From Zunongwangia atlantica 22II14-10F7 (GTDB taxonomy: Bacteria > Bacteroidota > Bacteroidia > Flavobacteriales > Flavobacteriaceae), in contig NZ_ARYN01000015.1 in NCBI RefSeq assembly GCF_002094855.1, forward strand, positions 82,934 to 146,933: a DNA stretch of 64,000 nucleotides. Direction: 5' to 3'. A model generated the notes under the pieces. That model was given only the letters and a program-made list of their open reading frames with translations, made no database searches and had not been told where the DNA came from. Of this stretch, positions 38,603 to 48,682 are shown in pieces; the first letter of the stretch is position 1; each line of letters begins with the position of its first letter. The translations under genes were made by a program, and so were the position numbers.

Positions 38603-38639
38603 AAAAGGCCGTCCTGATTTGTTATCTGGACGGCTTTTT
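38603..38639 (+). terminator. Terminator between the ribosomal protein cluster and ftsY
   Basis: AAAAGGCCGTCC and GGACGGCTTTTT form a strong stem with a 13-nt loop, followed by a T-run. ftsY likely has its own promoter as well. Confidence 0.8.
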
Positions 38640-38717
38640 CTTTTTATGTATATTTACCCCTAATTACAAAGTCCTTTTTTTAGTTAGGACTATTCTCATT
38701 AAAACTAACAATCAAAA

Positions 38718-39668
38718 ATGAGTTTATTTAAAAAGATTTTTTCAAAAGAAAAGAAAGAAACTCTCGATAAAGGGCTAGAAAAAAGTAAGACCAGCTTTTT
38801 CTCCAAAATGAGTAAAGCTGTAGCCGGAAAATCTAAAGTAGATGATGAGGTTTTAGATGATCTTGAAGATGTTCTGGTAAGTAGTGATGTGGGTGTTGCT
38901 ACAACAATTAAAATTATAAACCGAATTGAAGATCGAGTAGCTAAAGATAAATATTTAGGTACAGACGAACTTAACCAGATTCTACGCGAAGAAATTGCAG
39001 GTTTACTATCTGAAACCAATTCTGGTAATGCAACAGATTTTACTGTTCCAGCTAAAAAGCCTTATGTAATGATGGTGGTTGGGGTAAATGGAGTTGGTAA
39101 AACAACGACTATTGGTAAACTTGCCAATCAATTTAAAAGTCGCGGATTAAAAGTAGTTTTAGGGGCAGCCGATACCTTTAGAGCAGCAGCGATAGATCAA
39201 TTACAGGTTTGGGCAGAACGTACAGATGTACCCATTATCAAACAATCTATGGGAAGTGACCCTGCTTCTGTAGCTTTTGATACTGTGCAAAGCGCTGTAA
39301 AAATGGATGCCGATGTAGTACTTATTGATACCGCGGGAAGATTACATAATAAGGTAAATCTTATGAAAGAACTTTCTAAAGTAAAAAGAGTGATGCAAAA
39401 AGTAATTCCAGATGCACCACATGAAGTACTTTTAGTTTTAGATGGTTCTACCGGGCAAAATGCTTTTGAACAGGCTAAGCAATTTACCGCCGCTACTGAA
39501 GTTACCTCTCTAGCCGTAACCAAGCTGGATGGAACTGCAAAAGGTGGTGTAGTGATTGGTATTAGCGACCAGTTCCAAATTCCGGTAAAATATATAGGTG
39601 TAGGAGAACGTGTAGAAGATCTTCAGGTGTTCAATAAATTTGAATTTGTAGATTCTTTTTTCAAATAA
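38718..39668 (+). CDS. ftsY: Signal recognition particle receptor FtsY
   Basis: A 316-residue SRP receptor GTPase. The N-terminal ~40 residues are a Lys/Glu-rich amphipathic stretch that can bind lipids, in place of the long acidic A domain of E. coli. The N domain then leads to the G domain: P-loop 'GVNGVGKTTT' (122-131), 'ADTFRAAAIDQL' (about 146), 'IDTAGRLHNK' (about 203), 'TKLDGTAKGG' (about 271). It docks Ffh plus the 4.5S RNA (gene at 21.7 kb) at the inner membrane for co-translational targeting. A terminator separates it from the ribosomal protein genes. Confidence 0.96.
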   Translation: MSLFKKIFSKEKKETLDKGLEKSKTSFFSKMSKAVAGKSKVDDEVLDDLEDVLVSSDVGVATTIKIINRIEDRVAKDKYLGTDELNQILREEIAGLLSETNSGNATDFTVPAKKPYVMMVVGVNGVGKTTTIGKLANQFKSRGLKVVLGAADTFRAAAIDQLQVWAERTDVPIIKQSMGSDPASVAFDTVQSAVKMDADVVLIDTAGRLHNKVNLMKELSKVKRVMQKVIPDAPHEVLLVLDGSTGQNAFEQAKQFTAATEVTSLAVTKLDGTAKGGVVIGISDQFQIPVKYIGVGERVEDLQVFNKFEFVDSFFK

Positions 39669-40005
39669 TCTTTGCTTATTTTATCGATTTTAAGCTAGTA
39701 TTTTTTACAGGTTTAAGATATTATCATTTCAGTTTTTATAGATTTCTGAAGTTTTTTTGATTGCAACTCATTTTCAGAAATGATTATTTTTCGGAAATAT
39801 ATTAGTGTTTTAAAAACTATTTTATCGGCACTGCCAAAGCTTATAATACTCCGAGGCTTGCCTCGAAATTAAAAATTTGTTTCGAATGAATGCCTTATGG
39901 ACTTGCACCTAGGTAGTTTACTCCGAAGAAAATATAATTTGAATAAGATTTGTTCATTAGAACATACAAATAAACTAACCAATATTAACCAACTAACCAC
40001 CCCAT
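39669..40005 (+). other. 337-bp intergenic region holding repeat copy B
   Basis: No gene is seen between ftsY and the amidase gene. The middle holds a copy of the dispersed repeat (39825-39922), and the left part is AT-rich with no clear terminator. The promoter of the amidase gene must lie in the right 80 bp. Confidence 0.5.
39825..39922 (+). repeat. Dispersed intergenic repeat, copy B
   Basis: Shares with copies A and C the blocks GGCACTGCCAAAG, then a 6-bp/6-bp palindrome CGAGGC TT GCCTCG (39852-39865), AAATT-AAAATTTG, GGACTTGCACCTAGGT and AGTTTAC. It is the least degraded copy, since the palindrome is perfect here. No open frame of note. Confidence 0.65.
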
Positions 40006-41664
40006 ATGAAAAAGATCTTATTCTTGTGCGGAATATTGGCCATCATAGGCTGTAAAAAAGATAAAGAAAGTAATAAGGATTCTCAGGAAATTGTAGTTTC
40101 AGATTCAACTGGTACTAGCGAATATCAGGGAGATGTAATGCTAGAATTTAAGGTTTTAGATTCTAAATATATCGAGAATGACGTGCTTTGGTCTCCGTTT
40201 GAAATCGAACTCTATAAAGTTACAGAAAAGAAATACGATAGTTTAAAATCGTTAATTCTTGAAAAATCTGTGACAGAATTACAAAGTGCGATCGCAAAAG
40301 AAGAACTTACCTACGAAGAGCTTACTCTATTTTATTTATATAGAATGCGAAAGTTAGATCGTGAAAATGAACTTTCTTTAAATTCTGTAATAGCGATTAA
40401 TCCAGATGTGTTAACCGAAGCTCGTTTAAAGGATAGAAATTATAAAAATACCGAGAATAAAAGTCCTATTTATGGGATACCGGTATTGCTAAAAGATAAT
40501 ATTAATACAGCTACGATGCCAACAACGGCCGGAGCTGTAGCGCTGCAAGGAAATACAACACCTAATGCTTTTATCACGAATCAATTAGAAAGTAGCGGAG
40601 CAATTATTTTAGGTAAAGCAAATCTTAGTGAATGGGCTTATTTTTTCTGTAAAGGATGTCCTAGTGGATATTCTGCAGTAGGAGGGCAAACTTTAAATCC
40701 TTACGGGCGTAGGTTTTTTGATACTGGAGGTTCCAGCTCTGGTAGTGGTGTTGCAGTGGCTGCTAATTTCGCTCCTTTGGCAGTAGGATCTGAAACTTCA
40801 GGATCTATACTTTCACCATCCAGTCAGAATAGTTTGGTGGGATTAAAACCAACAATCGGACTTTTAAGTAGAACGGGAATTGTTCCTATTTCAAGCACCT
40901 TAGATACTCCGGGGCCAATGACAAAAACCGTTATGGATAATGCTATTTTGTTAAGTGCTATGGCGGGAAGAGATACGAGCGACGCGAAAGTTTTTGCTGA
41001 TTCTATTAAAGTGACTACAGATTATTATTCGGCTTTAACTGATACCACTAGTTTGCGCGGAGTAAGGTTAGGTGTGATAAAAGAACTTACTGAAGATTCT
41101 TTATATAATAGAGCAATTAATGAACTTAAAAAAGTTGGAGCTCAAATCGTCGAATTTGAGGCTGAAGATATTAAATTAGCTAATTTTCTAAGATTATTAA
41201 ATCTTGATATGAAAAAAGACCTTCCTGCTTATTTAGAACGTTATGGCAAAAGAGTAGATGTAAGATCTGTAGAAGATATAATGGCTTTTAATGTTGAAGA
41301 TTCAGTGCAACGTGCTCCTTACGGGCAGGGATTGTTTGAAGGAATTGTAAAGGATACCGCTTCAGCAGAAGAATTTCAGGCAATAAAAGATACCCTTAAA
41401 ATACGCGGAAAACGATTTTTCGATATCCCGATGAAAGAGTATGATCTGGATGGGATTCTTTCGATAAATAATTATCATGCCGGCTTTGCTGCGGTTGCAG
41501 AATATCCTGCGATCACTGTACCTATGGGCTATGACGATATTGGGGAACCTAAAGGTTTAACTTTTATTTCTATTCCTTATTCTGAACAAAATTTATTACG
41601 CTGGGCTTATGCTTACGAGCAGGAATCGCAGCAACGTAAACCACCAAAAGACTATTCTAAGTAA
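40006..41664 (+). CDS. Amidase-signature family lipoprotein
   Basis: A 552-residue predicted lipoprotein (lipobox 'AIIGC', Cys about residue 17, then a Lys/Ser-rich stretch). The C-terminal ~450 residues are an amidase-signature hydrolase: catalytic Lys in 'IPVLLKDNIN', then the 'GGSSSGSGVAVAANF' motif with the cis-Ser and 'GSETSGSI' with the nucleophilic Ser. It would hydrolyse an amide in the periplasm, possibly from a peptide or a nitrogenous compound. The N-terminal ~70 residues are a linker-like lead with no domain seen. Followed directly (1-bp stop/start overlap) by a small membrane protein gene. Confidence 0.85.
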   Translation: MKKILFLCGILAIIGCKKDKESNKDSQEIVVSDSTGTSEYQGDVMLEFKVLDSKYIENDVLWSPFEIELYKVTEKKYDSLKSLILEKSVTELQSAIAKEELTYEELTLFYLYRMRKLDRENELSLNSVIAINPDVLTEARLKDRNYKNTENKSPIYGIPVLLKDNINTATMPTTAGAVALQGNTTPNAFITNQLESSGAIILGKANLSEWAYFFCKGCPSGYSAVGGQTLNPYGRRFFDTGGSSSGSGVAVAANFAPLAVGSETSGSILSPSSQNSLVGLKPTIGLLSRTGIVPISSTLDTPGPMTKTVMDNAILLSAMAGRDTSDAKVFADSIKVTTDYYSALTDTTSLRGVRLGVIKELTEDSLYNRAINELKKVGAQIVEFEAEDIKLANFLRLLNLDMKKDLPAYLERYGKRVDVRSVEDIMAFNVEDSVQRAPYGQGLFEGIVKDTASAEEFQAIKDTLKIRGKRFFDIPMKEYDLDGILSINNYHAGFAAVAEYPAITVPMGYDDIGEPKGLTFISIPYSEQNLLRWAYAYEQESQQRKPPKDYSK

Positions 41665-41945
41665 TGGCACAACGATACCTGATTATATTTACCAAACTTA
41701 TATTTATATACTGTCTGTTTTATGTGATCATGAAAATACTGGCCGTTTTTCAGGGCGCATGGCTTTATGCTAATCTAATTATGGCGTTTCCGGTACTTAT
41801 ATTGGGTCTTTTAGGCGCATATTTTGTTAAGATCAAAAAGTATAATTGGATCTATGTTATCATTTCTGCAATACTTATAAGTATTATCAGGTATTACGAA
41901 CAAGGCTGGTTATTAGGTTTGCATAATTATTTTGGTGCGAATTAA
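41664..41945 (+). CDS. Small membrane protein of unknown function
   Basis: A 93-residue membrane protein with about three hydrophobic segments: residues about 6-30 ('LIIFTKLIFIYCLFYVIM'), 34-54 and 62-80 ('WIYVIISAILISIIRYY'). Its ATG overlaps the stop of the amidase gene by one base (TAATG), so the two are translationally coupled. No family recognised. It may help anchor or insert the amidase lipoprotein, but that is only an inference from coupling. Confidence 0.65.
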   Translation: MAQRYLIIFTKLIFIYCLFYVIMKILAVFQGAWLYANLIMAFPVLILGLLGAYFVKIKKYNWIYVIISAILISIIRYYEQGWLLGLHNYFGAN

Positions 41946-42034
41946 AATAATATTTTAAAATTATAGAAATATACTTATAACTCAATTTTTGGAGGATGTT
42001 TCCTAATTGAATTTCAAAAAAAAATTATATTAAA

Positions 42035-42871
42035 ATGCTTCGAATTTTAACTTTTCTTATCATTTGTACCTTAAGTTTTAATTGCTTTGGTCAAATTCCA
42101 ACAGAAGCATATCGTGAAGAAATAAAAGCTTTAAAAACGGACGATGAAATTGCTGATTATTGGAAAAAAATCAACGAATTAGATCAGAAGGTTTTAGTTA
42201 AGACTGAAGATAGGTTTAAGCATGACTCAATTTCTGTGGATAATATGATTAGAACTTCTTTGCTTTTTCAGATACATGGAAATAAAGGATATGTATTAAG
42301 TACTAAAACAAGCAGTACTTTCGTACCAATACTTAATTTAGTGCATAACCATGATGCCAAAATGAATCTTGCTTTTTGGTCTTTGATTGCAAATGAAGAA
42401 ATAATTAAAAGATTTAAAAAGAGATACCCTGGTTACACATTAGAATCGCTATCTCTTTCTGCTTATGATTATTCTTTAGTTAATCAGGAAAGTAGGTATG
42501 CTTATTTATTAGAAAAGTTGGCAGAAATGCCCGCTGAAGATGATTTGGTAAAAAGGCTTGAAAGGTTATTTTTAGAATACAAAATCAGAAAAGATTTAGA
42601 GGTTTTGGATGTTATTGGAGAATGGCAAAATCAGGCATTTAAAAGCCAAAAAACAGGTGGAAACTTTCAATTAGTAAAACTGGAAGATCAAAATTTTTAT
42701 TTCTTGAGGTTTGAAAGCAGAATTCTTCTGGAAAAAATAGAAAAAGATGCTGTAGATAAATTTAAAGTTTCAGGTTATCCTTTCGGTTGGTATTACACTT
42801 ATAATGATGAAGGAGAATTAATTCTATACGACCAAAATGATGAAATTTTAATAGAATATAGTGCTATTTAA
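42035..42871 (+). CDS. Exported protein of unknown function
   Basis: A 278-residue protein with a signal peptide ('ILTFLIICTLSFNCFGQ', about residues 4-20; a Cys precedes the cleavage region, so it might be a lipoprotein). The rest is charged and helical ('DEIADYWKKINELDQKVLVKTEDRFK'-like, about residues 37-62), with a C-terminal beta-rich part near 'GYPFGWYYTYNDEGELILYDQND' split at turns. I do not recognise a family. Monocistronic, with its own terminator ahead of the S41 gene. Confidence 0.65.
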   Translation: MLRILTFLIICTLSFNCFGQIPTEAYREEIKALKTDDEIADYWKKINELDQKVLVKTEDRFKHDSISVDNMIRTSLLFQIHGNKGYVLSTKTSSTFVPILNLVHNHDAKMNLAFWSLIANEEIIKRFKKRYPGYTLESLSLSAYDYSLVNQESRYAYLLEKLAEMPAEDDLVKRLERLFLEYKIRKDLEVLDVIGEWQNQAFKSQKTGGNFQLVKLEDQNFYFLRFESRILLEKIEKDAVDKFKVSGYPFGWYYTYNDEGELILYDQNDEILIEYSAI

Positions 42872-42898
42872 AAACTCGCCTAAAAATTAATAAGATAG

Positions 42899-42932
42899 AA
42901 CCCATCTTAACGAAAGTTTCGATGGGTTTTTT
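42899..42932 (+). terminator. Terminator after the 278-residue exported protein gene
   Basis: AACCCATC and GATGGGTT form the outer stem around CGAAAGTTTCG, followed by TTTTTT. Confidence 0.75.
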
Positions 42933-43007
42933 ATAGCCTTAAAGTTAGCGATTGTTAGTATCTTAGTGGCACTCTAAAAATTTTTCTAAACTAAATTCAA
43001 TCACTTT

Positions 43008-46000
43008 ATGAAAAAATTTTACTTGCTGATAATGCTATTGCTTGTTAGTGTGGCAGTTTCAGCACAAGAAAATGCAAAATGGCTACGATATCCTTCGATT
43101 TCTCCAAATGGTGAGACCATTGTTTTTGGATATATGGGTAACCTTTATCGTGTAAGTAGCGGTGGTGGTGTAGCTATTGCGATAACTACAGGCGATGCTT
43201 ACGATATGCGTCCTGTTTGGAGTAACGATGGTAAAAGTATTGCTTTTGCCAGTGATCGCTATGGGAATTTTGATGTATATACTATGCCGGCAACTGGCGG
43301 TACACCAACAAGATTAACTTTTAATAGTGCCAATGATTACCCATACGATTTTGCACCACAGGATGATAAAATTCTCTACGGAAGTGGTCGTAATGCACCG
43401 GCCTCTAGCGTAAGATTTCCTAATCCCGGATTATTTCAAAATTTATATACCATTCCTGTAAAAGGAGGAAGACCAGAATTGCTTACCGCTGCGGGAGCTG
43501 AAGAAGCTCATTTTAGTAATGATGGAGAAAATTTGGTATTTCAGGATAGAAAAGGTTACGAGGATGCCTGGAGAAAACATCATACTTCAGCAGTGACCAG
43601 GGATATTTGGTTGTATGATGTAGAAAATGATTCTTACAAACAAATTAGTGATTTTGAAGGTGAAGATCGCGAGCCGGTTTTTAGTGCAGATGCTTCAAAA
43701 GTGTTTTACCTAAATGAAAAAGACGGTACACAAAATCTTTACGTGAAAAGCCTTGATTCTGGTTCCGAAGAAAAACTGACAAATTTTAAAGATTTTCCGG
43801 TTCGTCATTTAAGTATTTCAGATAACGATAAACTTGCTTTTTCCTGGAAAGGCGAAGTGTATACCATGATGCCAGGATCTGAGCCTGAAAAACTAGCAAT
43901 TAAAGTTTTAGACGATGCTGCTTTCGAGGCTATCAAAAATATGGATATAAACAGTGTAACCGAGTTTGCTGTTAGTCCGAATAACAAAGAGATCGCTTTT
44001 GTAAACCGTGGGGAAGTTTTTGTAACCGGTGTAGACGATTCTCGTACCAAAAGGATCACCAATACCTCTACGCAGGAGCGAATGATCAGCTGGTCGCCAA
44101 ACGGTAAAGAACTTATTTTTTCCGGGGAGCAGGATGGTAGCTGGAATGTATATAAAGCGACATTAAATCGCCCTCAGGAAGAGTATTTCTATGCTTCAAC
44201 CATTGTTGATATTAAGCCTTTAATTAACACTGAAGCTGAAGAATTTCAGGCAAAAATAGCTCCAGATTCATCCAAAATCGCCTTTGTAGAGGAACGAAAT
44301 ATTCTAAAGGTAATGGATCTAAAATCGGGCAAGAAAACAGTTATTCTTCCTGAAGGTAGAAATCATTCTTACAGCGATGGAGACTGGTCTTTTCAATGGA
44401 GTCCAGATAGTCGCTGGTTAATGGTAGACGATCAAAAAGGATATTTCTTCCTTAATAATACCGCCTTGATCAAAGCTGATGGTAGTGGTGAAATTTTTCA
44501 TCCTGTAAATAGCGGATTTGGAGAATCGAATGCCAAATGGGCAATGGATGGTAAGATGATGACTTTTGCAAGTAGTCGTGAAGGTAGAAAATCTTTAGCA
44601 TTACAGGGAAGTACAGAACAGGATATTTACGCAGTATTTTTCGACCAAAAAGCTTACGATCGTTACACTTTAAGCGAAGAGGAATTCAAGCTTGTAGAAG
44701 AGCGTGAGAAAAAGGAGAAGGAAGAAAAGGAAAAAGCTGAAGAAGACGATAAAAAGTCTAAAAAGAAGAAAGATGATAAAAAAGACGAGCCTTTAAAACT
44801 CGATTTTGATAATCTGGATATTCGTAAAGTAAAACTTACGATTAATTCGGCCAGCATTAGTGATTATGTACTAAATAAAGATGCTAGTAAGGTTTTTTAC
44901 CTGGCTTCTTTCGAGAAAGGATATGATCTATGGGTAACCGAGCCTAGAACAAGAGAAACTAATATCTTAGCTAAAATGGGTGGTTCGCCAAGCGGAATCG
45001 AAATTAGCGAAGATGGAAAATCATTATTTTTAAGTAATAATGGCAGGCTGGTAAAAGTGGATGCCGAGAGTGGTAAAGTAGATAATATAGCTATTAACGG
45101 AGATATGGTTATAGATGCCGCTGCAGAAAGAGAATATATGTTTAACCACATGTGGAGACAGGTAACCAAGAAATTCTATGATCCAGAAATTCATGGGATC
45201 GATTGGCAAATGTACCATGATGAATATGCCAAGTTTTTGCCGCACATCAATAACAACTATGATTTTCAGGAATTGTTAAGTGAACTTTTAGGTGAATTAA
45301 ATGCTTCGCACACCGGTGGGCGTTATTATGCTTCAGGAGCTAACGGAGATCACACCGCATCTTTAGGATTGCTGTATGACGAATCTTATATGGGTGACGG
45401 AATTAAAATTTCCGAAGTTATCTCAGGAGGTCCTTTAGATAATGCCGATAGTAAAATAAAAGCAGGTGATATTATTACCAAAATCAATGGTAAAAACATC
45501 GAATCTAATGAAAACTGGAATAAGTATTTAAATAATATTCAGGATAAAAATACACTGCTAACGATCAAAAGCGGTAATTCAACTTTCGAAGAAACTATTA
45601 AGCCGGTTTCAGAAGGATCTATTCGTAGTTTAATGTACAAACGTTGGGTAAGAACTATGGAGCGTAAAACCGATAGTCTTAGTGGTGGAAAACTGGGTTA
45701 CGTACATATCCAGGGAATGAATGACGGAAGTTTTAGAGATGTTTTCGAAAATGCTCTTGGTAAGAATTTAGAAAAAGAAGGTCTTGTGGTAGACACCCGT
45801 TTTAATGGCGGTGGTTGGTTACACGACGATCTTAATACTTTTTTAAGCGGAGAAGAATATCTAAAATTCGCGCCTCAGGGAGAAGTGATTAGTGGTGGTG
45901 AGCCAATGGCTCGTTGGACGAAACCTAGCATTGTTTTAATGAGTGAAGGAAACTATAGTGATGCTTTTATTTTCCCTTACGTGTACAAGCAAAACGGAAT

Positions 46001-46244
46001 TGGTAAACTGGTAGGAATGCCTGTAGCCGGTACCGGTACAGCAGTTTGGTGGGAAAGACAAATAGATCCTTCGATCATTTTTGGAATTCCTATGGTGGCC
46101 ACTATTGGAGCAGAAGGCGTACCAACCGAGAATATGGAATTACAACCGGATATCGAAGTAGCTTTACCTTATAACCAATTTTTAAATGGTGAAGATCCAC
46201 AGCTGCAAACCGCAGTAAAAGAACTTTTAAAAGAAACCGAATAA
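43008..46244 (+). CDS. S41 family tricorn-like protease
   Basis: A 1078-residue secreted protease (signal peptide 'FYLLIMLLLVSVAVSAQE'). The N-terminal half is a TolB/WD-type beta-propeller region ('PSISPNGETIVFGYMGN', 'RPVWSNDGKSIAFASDRYGN', 'GSGRNAP' blades), as in tricorn protease. A 35-residue Lys/Glu/Asp-rich linker (about 563-600) leads to a core domain, a PDZ-like part (about 790-870) and the S41 catalytic domain with 'VVDTRFNGGGWLHDDL' (about 927-942) and the nucleophile Ser984 in 'EGNYSDAF'. It is 20 bp upstream of a GH92 gene, so both are likely co-transcribed, suggesting joint breakdown of glycoproteins. Confidence 0.92.
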   Translation: MKKFYLLIMLLLVSVAVSAQENAKWLRYPSISPNGETIVFGYMGNLYRVSSGGGVAIAITTGDAYDMRPVWSNDGKSIAFASDRYGNFDVYTMPATGGTPTRLTFNSANDYPYDFAPQDDKILYGSGRNAPASSVRFPNPGLFQNLYTIPVKGGRPELLTAAGAEEAHFSNDGENLVFQDRKGYEDAWRKHHTSAVTRDIWLYDVENDSYKQISDFEGEDREPVFSADASKVFYLNEKDGTQNLYVKSLDSGSEEKLTNFKDFPVRHLSISDNDKLAFSWKGEVYTMMPGSEPEKLAIKVLDDAAFEAIKNMDINSVTEFAVSPNNKEIAFVNRGEVFVTGVDDSRTKRITNTSTQERMISWSPNGKELIFSGEQDGSWNVYKATLNRPQEEYFYASTIVDIKPLINTEAEEFQAKIAPDSSKIAFVEERNILKVMDLKSGKKTVILPEGRNHSYSDGDWSFQWSPDSRWLMVDDQKGYFFLNNTALIKADGSGEIFHPVNSGFGESNAKWAMDGKMMTFASSREGRKSLALQGSTEQDIYAVFFDQKAYDRYTLSEEEFKLVEEREKKEKEEKEKAEEDDKKSKKKKDDKKDEPLKLDFDNLDIRKVKLTINSASISDYVLNKDASKVFYLASFEKGYDLWVTEPRTRETNILAKMGGSPSGIEISEDGKSLFLSNNGRLVKVDAESGKVDNIAINGDMVIDAAAEREYMFNHMWRQVTKKFYDPEIHGIDWQMYHDEYAKFLPHINNNYDFQELLSELLGELNASHTGGRYYASGANGDHTASLGLLYDESYMGDGIKISEVISGGPLDNADSKIKAGDIITKINGKNIESNENWNKYLNNIQDKNTLLTIKSGNSTFEETIKPVSEGSIRSLMYKRWVRTMERKTDSLSGGKLGYVHIQGMNDGSFRDVFENALGKNLEKEGLVVDTRFNGGGWLHDDLNTFLSGEEYLKFAPQGEVISGGEPMARWTKPSIVLMSEGNYSDAFIFPYVYKQNGIGKLVGMPVAGTGTAVWWERQIDPSIIFGIPMVATIGAEGVPTENMELQPDIEVALPYNQFLNGEDPQLQTAVKELLKETE

Positions 46245-46264
46245 TTCTATTTAACCCTAACCTA

Positions 46265-48532
46265 ATGATTAAATTTTTTAAAAATAACTCGTTACCAGTA
46301 CTGTTTATGCTGGTAACGGGTTTTTCTTCTTTTGCACAATCTGCTAAAGAAAAGAGTCCGGCAGAATATGTAAACCCATATATGGGTAATATTAGCCATT
46401 TACTGGTGCCAACGTATCCAACGATACACATGCCCAATAGTTTGTTGCGTGTATATCCAGAGCGTTCAGATTATAATGGCGATCTACTAAATGGGCTACC
46501 ATTAATAATTACCAGCCATCGTGGAAGCTCAGCGTTTAATTTGAGTCCGTTTCAGGGAGAACTTTCAGATCTTAAACCAGTAATAAAATTTAGTTATGAT
46601 TTAGAGGAAATTCATCCTTATAGTTATCATGTTTATCTTGATGAGCAGGAAACAACTGTAGATTATGGTTTATCCTCACAATCGGCTAAGTACATTATTC
46701 AGTTTGAAAAAGAAAAAGAAAGTCATCTTATTCTGAATTCAAGAAACGGAATGTTAAGTTGGGATGGCGAGGCTATTTCGGGATATCAGATTATAGGAAA
46801 TAATACCAAAATTTATATCTATTTAATTCCGAAGCAAAAGCCGGAAAAAGTTCAGGTTTTAGCTGAAAACGCAAAGCTTAGTTTAGGTACTAAAGCTGAA
46901 GGTAGAAATGCAAGTATCGTATTAAGTTTCTCTAAGTCGCAATCGCAATTAGAATTGCCATACGGTGTATCTTTTATTAATGAGCAACAAGCTAAATCGA
47001 ATTACCTGAGAGAAGTTAAAGGTAAAACGCTAGCCAAATTACAAGAAGAAGGGAAGGAAATTTGGGATGAAGCTTTAGGGAAAATGCAGGTTGAAGGCGG
47101 TAGTGAAGCCGATAAAAATGTTTTTTATACATCGCTTTATCGCTCTTATGAGCGACCGGTTTGTATTTCAGAAGATGGAAGGTACTACAGCGCTTTTGAT
47201 GGGCAGGTGCATGATGACAATGGTAGAGCATTTTATACAGACGATTGGATTTGGGATTCGTACAGAGCGCATCACCCACTTCGTGTTTTGCTAGATCCTA
47301 AACAGGAAGAAGATATCATCCATTCATTCATTTTAATGGCAGAGCAAATGGATCATAACTGGTTGCCAACTTTCCCAGAAGTTACCGGAGACAGTAGAAG
47401 AATGAATTCTAATCACGGCGTGGCAACCATTCTGGATGCTTCAGAAAAAGGACTTAATAATTTTGATCTTGAAAAAGCCTTTCAGGCATCAAAAGCAGCG
47501 ATTACTGAAAAAACATTAGCACCATGGTCTGGCAAACCTGCGGGAGAGTTAGATGATTTTTACAAAGAGCATGGGTTTATTCCGGGCTTAAGAGAAGGTG
47601 AAGAAGAAACGATTCCTGAAGTTAGCGGATTCGAAAAACGACAGCCTGTGGCCGTAACTTTGGGAACTGCTTACGATGAGTGGTGCTTGGCGGTATTGGC
47701 CAATAAATTAGATCATAAAACAGATTTTGCGAAATTTAAAAAAGAGGCACTTAATTATCGTAATTTATTCAATACAGAGACTAAATTCTTTCATCCTAAA
47801 GACAAGAATGGTGAATTTATTACGCCTTTTGATTATCGATTTTCAGGCGGAATTGGAGCACGAAATACCTATGGAGAAAACAATGGTTGGACGTATCGAT
47901 GGGATGTACAGCATAACGTAGCCGATTTGATAGATCTAATGGGCGGTAGAGAAGCTTTTGTTGAAAATCTTGATGCTACTTTTGCAGAGCCAATGGGTAG
48001 AGGAAAAAGAGAATTTTACACGCAGTTACCAGATCAAACCGGTAATGTAGGGCAGTTTAGTATGGCAAACGAGCCATCATTGCATATCCCGTATTTGTAT
48101 AGCTATGCCGGTGCACCCTGGAAAACTCAAAAACGAATTAAGAAATTAATCCATACCTGGTTTAGAAACGATTTTATGGGAGTTCCGGGAGATGAAGATG
48201 GCGGTGGAATGTCTTCTTTCGTGGTGTTCTCTCAATTAGGATTTTATCCGGTAACGCCTGGATTACCAATTTATGTAATTGGAAGTCCGTTTTTCCAAAA
48301 ATCTGAAGTCAGCTTAGAAAATGGAAACACTTTTACCATTATTGCAGAGAATTTTGCTGAAGAAAATAAGTATATCCAAAGTGCAACTTTAAATGGTAAA
48401 AGCTTAGATAAGCCTTGGTTTACACATAAAGATTTAGAAAATGGCGGAACTTTAGTTTTAAAAATGGGCAAAAAAGCAAATAAAAATTGGGGAAGTAAAC
48501 CTGAAAATGCACCGCCTTCTTTCAAGTTTTAA
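46265..48532 (+). CDS. GH92 family alpha-mannosidase-like glycosidase
   Basis: A 755-residue secreted glycoside hydrolase (signal peptide 'LPVLFMLVTGFSSFAQ', residues about 10-25). It matches GH92, a Ca2+-dependent exo-alpha-mannosidase family: N-terminal beta-sandwich ('YVNPYMGNISHLLVPTYPTIH' style), 'RPVCISEDGRYYSAFDGQVH', and the long alpha-barrel with 'HNWLPTFPEVTGD' (about 362) and 'GDEDGGGMSSFVVF' (about 640). GH92 enzymes trim alpha-1,2/1,3/1,4/1,6 mannosides from N-glycans or fungal mannan. Linkage is not resolved. It forms a two-gene unit with the S41 protease. No SusCD pair is nearby. Confidence 0.92.
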   Translation: MIKFFKNNSLPVLFMLVTGFSSFAQSAKEKSPAEYVNPYMGNISHLLVPTYPTIHMPNSLLRVYPERSDYNGDLLNGLPLIITSHRGSSAFNLSPFQGELSDLKPVIKFSYDLEEIHPYSYHVYLDEQETTVDYGLSSQSAKYIIQFEKEKESHLILNSRNGMLSWDGEAISGYQIIGNNTKIYIYLIPKQKPEKVQVLAENAKLSLGTKAEGRNASIVLSFSKSQSQLELPYGVSFINEQQAKSNYLREVKGKTLAKLQEEGKEIWDEALGKMQVEGGSEADKNVFYTSLYRSYERPVCISEDGRYYSAFDGQVHDDNGRAFYTDDWIWDSYRAHHPLRVLLDPKQEEDIIHSFILMAEQMDHNWLPTFPEVTGDSRRMNSNHGVATILDASEKGLNNFDLEKAFQASKAAITEKTLAPWSGKPAGELDDFYKEHGFIPGLREGEEETIPEVSGFEKRQPVAVTLGTAYDEWCLAVLANKLDHKTDFAKFKKEALNYRNLFNTETKFFHPKDKNGEFITPFDYRFSGGIGARNTYGENNGWTYRWDVQHNVADLIDLMGGREAFVENLDATFAEPMGRGKREFYTQLPDQTGNVGQFSMANEPSLHIPYLYSYAGAPWKTQKRIKKLIHTWFRNDFMGVPGDEDGGGMSSFVVFSQLGFYPVTPGLPIYVIGSPFFQKSEVSLENGNTFTIIAENFAEENKYIQSATLNGKSLDKPWFTHKDLENGGTLVLKMGKKANKNWGSKPENAPPSFKF

Positions 48533-48603
48533 TTAATCCATGGTTCTTGATTTTTGAGAGAACTTTAAAAGACTTAGCAAAAAATATCTTTTTAAGATTG
48601 AAA

Positions 48604-48643
48604 ACACTGCCTCGTGAAAATTTTTTCCGGGGCAGTTTTTTTA
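48604..48643 (+). terminator. Terminator after the S41-GH92 unit
   Basis: ACTGCC and GGCAGT form the core of a stem over an A/T-rich loop, followed by TTTTTTT. Confidence 0.65.
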
Positions 48644-48682
48644 TAGCCTCCAAAAGTCTATTTTTAGGTTTTGCATTATGAT

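Noticed and set aside
44663..44857. 64-residue Ser/Phe-rich minus-strand frame
   Set aside because: It is the complement of the Lys/Glu-rich linker of the S41 protease.
46102..46437. 111-residue minus-strand frame across the S41/GH92 junction
   Set aside because: It is antisense to two genes with clear domain motifs, including the GH92 signal peptide.
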